Below, in pieces: positions 4,979-6,675 of a DNA stretch of 6,675 bases. The notes under the pieces were generated by a model. It was not told the origin of the DNA. It worked only from the letters and a program-made list of their open reading frames with translations, and searched no databases. The stretch's first letter is position 1; each line of letters starts with the position of its first letter. Source of the stretch: an uncultured Dorea sp. (GTDB taxonomy: Bacteria > Bacillota > Clostridia > Lachnospirales > Lachnospiraceae). The position numbers and the translations under genes were made by a program. The DNA lies in contig CAQNVT010000093.1 in NCBI GenBank assembly GCA_948844705.1, forward strand, positions 1 to 6,675, written 5' to 3'.

Positions 4979-5623
4979 ATGAATGTGCAAAAGGTAACGG
5001 ACAAGTCCTTCGGAAAATACGGACGTGTCTTAAACGGTTACACGTTTTCGGGGATCCTGGATGTCATGAAGCACACGCCGCTGCCGGATGAGGTCATCTA
5101 TGTGCCGTCCGTAGAGGAGATGGAGGCGCTTTCCGAAGCGGCGGAATTTAAAAACCGGGCATTCGGCGGGCTTCCGATTCAGATCGGATATTGCAACGGC
5201 AAGAATACGAAGCTGAATGCGCTGGAATATCACCGTTCCTCGGAGATCGACATTGCGGTAACGGATATGATTCTTCTGGTCGGCATGGAGCAGGATATAG
5301 GGGAGGATCATACGTATGATACTTCTCTGGCGGAGGCGTTTTTTGTACCGGCGGGAACGGCGGTAGAGATGTATGCTACGACGCTCCACTATGCACCGTG
5401 CATGGCGGCAGAGACCGGCTTCCGCGCGGTGGTGATCCTTCCGGCGGGAACGAATACGGAGCTTGATTTTCCGAAGGGACAATCCGGTGAGGACCGGCTT
5501 ATCACTGCGAAGAATAAGTGGCTTATCGCCCATGAGGAGGCAGGGATTGAGGATGCCTTCTGCGGACTTAAGGGAGAGAATATCGGTCTGAAGCAGTCGG
5601 TTGTATCGAAAGGAAACGTATAG
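4979..5623 (+). CDS. DUF4867 family protein (cupin-like)
   Basis: The 214-residue protein matches the DUF4867 pattern seen in Clostridia: a conserved N-terminus (FGKYGRVLNGY, 11-21), PIQIGYCNGKN (66-76), a cupin-type motif EYHRSSE (83-89) that resembles the metal/ligand motif of ureidoglycolate lyase-like cupins, FFVPAGTAVEMY (121-132), TLHYAPC (135-141) with a second histidine His137, and KNKWLIAHEE (178-187). It is cytosolic, with no signal or membrane segment. The start at 4979 follows AAGGAGG by 7 nt; an in-frame ATG at 4910 lies inside the terminator tail and has no site. The isomerase-like gene follows directly, and such proteins are commonly found beside L-fucose isomerase-like genes, so a role in sugar acid or ketose metabolism is likely. 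The reaction is not known. Confidence 0.8.
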   Translation: MNVQKVTDKSFGKYGRVLNGYTFSGILDVMKHTPLPDEVIYVPSVEEMEALSEAAEFKNRAFGGLPIQIGYCNGKNTKLNALEYHRSSEIDIAVTDMILLVGMEQDIGEDHTYDTSLAEAFFVPAGTAVEMYATTLHYAPCMAAETGFRAVVILPAGTNTELDFPKGQSGEDRLITAKNKWLIAHEEAGIEDAFCGLKGENIGLKQSVVSKGNV

Positions 5624-5656
5624 GACAAAATGAAAATAGAAAGGAAGAATGTAATT

Positions 5657-6619
5657 ATGAATAATATGCCAGAGTTAAAAATCGGAGTTGTTGCAGTCAG
5701 CAGAGATTGTTTCCCGGAGAGCTTATCCGTTACAAGGCGGGAAGCGCTTATGAGGGCTTATACAGAGAAATACGGTGCGGACGAGATCTACGAATGTCCG
5801 ATCTGTATTGTGGAGAGCGAGATCCACATGGTACAGGCATTGGAGGATATCAAAAAGGCAGGCTGCAATGCGCTGGTTGTTTATCTTGGAAACTTTGGGC
5901 CGGAGATATCAGAGACGCTTCTTGCAAAGCATTTTGACGGGCCGAAGATGTTTATCGCGGCGGCAGAGGAGAGGGGAGATAACCTGATCCAGGGCAGAGG
6001 CGACGCGTACTGCGGTATGTTAAATGCAAGCTATAACTTAAAGCTTCGTAAGGTGAAAGCATACATTCCGGAGTATCCGGTCGGAACGGCAGAGGAATGT
6101 GCGGATATGATCCATGAGTTCCGTCCGATCGCAAAGGCAGTGATCGGCTTAAATAATCTTAAGATCATAAGCTTCGGACCGCGTCCGCTTAACTTCCTTG
6201 CATGTAATGCGCCGATCCAGAAGCTCTATGATCTGGGCGTTGAGATCGAGGAGAACTCAGAGCTTGACCTGTTCGAGGCATTTCATAAGCATGACGGGGA
6301 TGAGAGGATCCCGGCGGTTGTAAAGGAGATGGAGGAGGAGCTCGGAGCAGGCAATAAGAAGCCGGAGATCCTTCAGAAGCTTGCGCAGTATGAGCTGACG
6401 CTTAAGGACTGGATCGAGGAGCACAGAGGATACCGCAAATATGTTACGATCGCAGGGAAATGCTGGCCGGCATTCCAGACACAGTTCGGATTCGTTCCAT
6501 GCTATGTAAACAGCCGTCTGACCGCACAGGGAATTCCGGTATCCTGTGAGGTGGACATCTACGGCGCGTTAAGCGAATTTATCGGAACGGTTGTGAGCGA
6601 GGCTGTATGGTGGGGTTGA
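5657..6619 (+). CDS. L-fucose/L-arabinose isomerase-superfamily protein, C-terminally truncated (probable pseudogene)
   Basis: The 320 residues match the N-terminal and central domains of the L-fucose isomerase-like group: KIGVVAVSRDCFPESL near the start, a Rossmann-like segment with ALVVYLGNFGPE, GRGDAYCGMLNA, NNLKIISFGPRPLNFLACNAP and finally SCEVDIYGALSEFIGT. The Glu in CEVDIYG (Glu298) probably corresponds to the first Mn-binding Glu of the superfamily. The family normally runs to ~450-500 residues with further metal ligands, including a late His, after this point. Here homology stops after GTVVSE, and a stop follows at 6617-6619. The other two frames do not restore it. The start at 5657 follows AGGAAG (5642-5647) by 9 nt; an upstream in-frame ATG at 5630 is less well placed. 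The 33-nt spacing indicates cotranscription with the DUF4867 gene. It is probably inactive as an isomerase. Confidence 0.8.
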   Translation: MNNMPELKIGVVAVSRDCFPESLSVTRREALMRAYTEKYGADEIYECPICIVESEIHMVQALEDIKKAGCNALVVYLGNFGPEISETLLAKHFDGPKMFIAAAEERGDNLIQGRGDAYCGMLNASYNLKLRKVKAYIPEYPVGTAEECADMIHEFRPIAKAVIGLNNLKIISFGPRPLNFLACNAPIQKLYDLGVEIEENSELDLFEAFHKHDGDERIPAVVKEMEEELGAGNKKPEILQKLAQYELTLKDWIEEHRGYRKYVTIAGKCWPAFQTQFGFVPCYVNSRLTAQGIPVSCEVDIYGALSEFIGTVVSEAVWWG

Positions 6620-6675
6620 ACGATGGTGAATGACTATGAATGGCACTCCAATTTGAGTTGATAATCAATATCTTA
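6620..6675. other. Non-isomerase AT-rich edge sequence, possible insertion end
   Basis: After the truncated isomerase the sequence turns visibly AT-rich and codes for nothing recognisable in any frame. It contains an 11-bp palindrome TTGAT-A-ATCAA at 6658-6668. Its position right where a conserved gene is cut suggests the start of an inserted or rearranged element, such as an insertion sequence. Too little is visible to name a family or see a target duplication. Confidence 0.25.

Noticed and set aside
6590..6675. Simple frameshift in the isomerase
   Set aside because: The other two forward frames after 6590 reach stops within about ten codons and do not show the expected continuation of the family, so a single indel does not rescue it.
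1..6675. CRISPR array, tRNA or rRNA genes, toxin-antitoxin or phage defence genes
   Set aside because: No regularly spaced repeats, no cloverleaf-like sequence and no such protein families were seen on either strand.

Overview
The window reads like a chromosomal stretch from an anaerobic gut-type Firmicute, most likely Lachnospiraceae. This is inferred from strong AGGAGG-type ribosome binding sites, moderate GC, a PadR/DUF2812 pair, a stand-alone sufC-sufB unit, and a DUF4867 gene next to an L-fucose isomerase-like gene. All supported genes are on the + strand. No tRNA, rRNA or CRISPR array was seen.

Layout. (1) Positions 1-541 hold the tail of an unidentified gene and a small coiled-coil ORF whose last ~30 codons run out of frame into the next gene. 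This looks like the eroded edge of some other element. (2) 450-1329 is an overlapping two-gene unit: a PadR-type repressor and a DUF2812 membrane protein. (3) 1333-3996 is an iron-sulfur assembly unit: a promoter embedded in a perfect 16-bp inverted repeat, then sufC (ABC ATPase), a strong intercistronic hairpin, a short sufB (scaffold), and 9 nt later a six-helix YjdF-like membrane protein. (4) 4036-4881 is an AraC-family regulator whose last codons form the left arm of an intrinsic terminator. (5) 4886-6619 is a probable carbohydrate module: a possible weak promoter, a cluster of repeats and a palindrome, a DUF4867 cupin-like gene, and an L-fucose/L-arabinose isomerase-superfamily gene. (6) That isomerase ORF stops about two thirds of the way through its expected length and ends in non-homologous, AT-rich sequence, which suggests an insertion or rearrangement at the right edge.

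How the genes may work together. SufC and SufB have the residues expected of the ATPase and scaffold of a minimal SUF-like (SMS-type) Fe-S assembly complex. No SufD, cysteine desulfurase or SufU is encoded here, so sulfur would have to come from elsewhere. The AraC regulator is well placed to control the DUF4867/isomerase pair downstream, although the substrate cannot be read from sequence. I found no clearly new defence or mobile system. The most notable signals are the dyad at the suf promoter, the Cys/His motif in the short SufB, the repeat cluster upstream of DUF4867, and the two broken edges.
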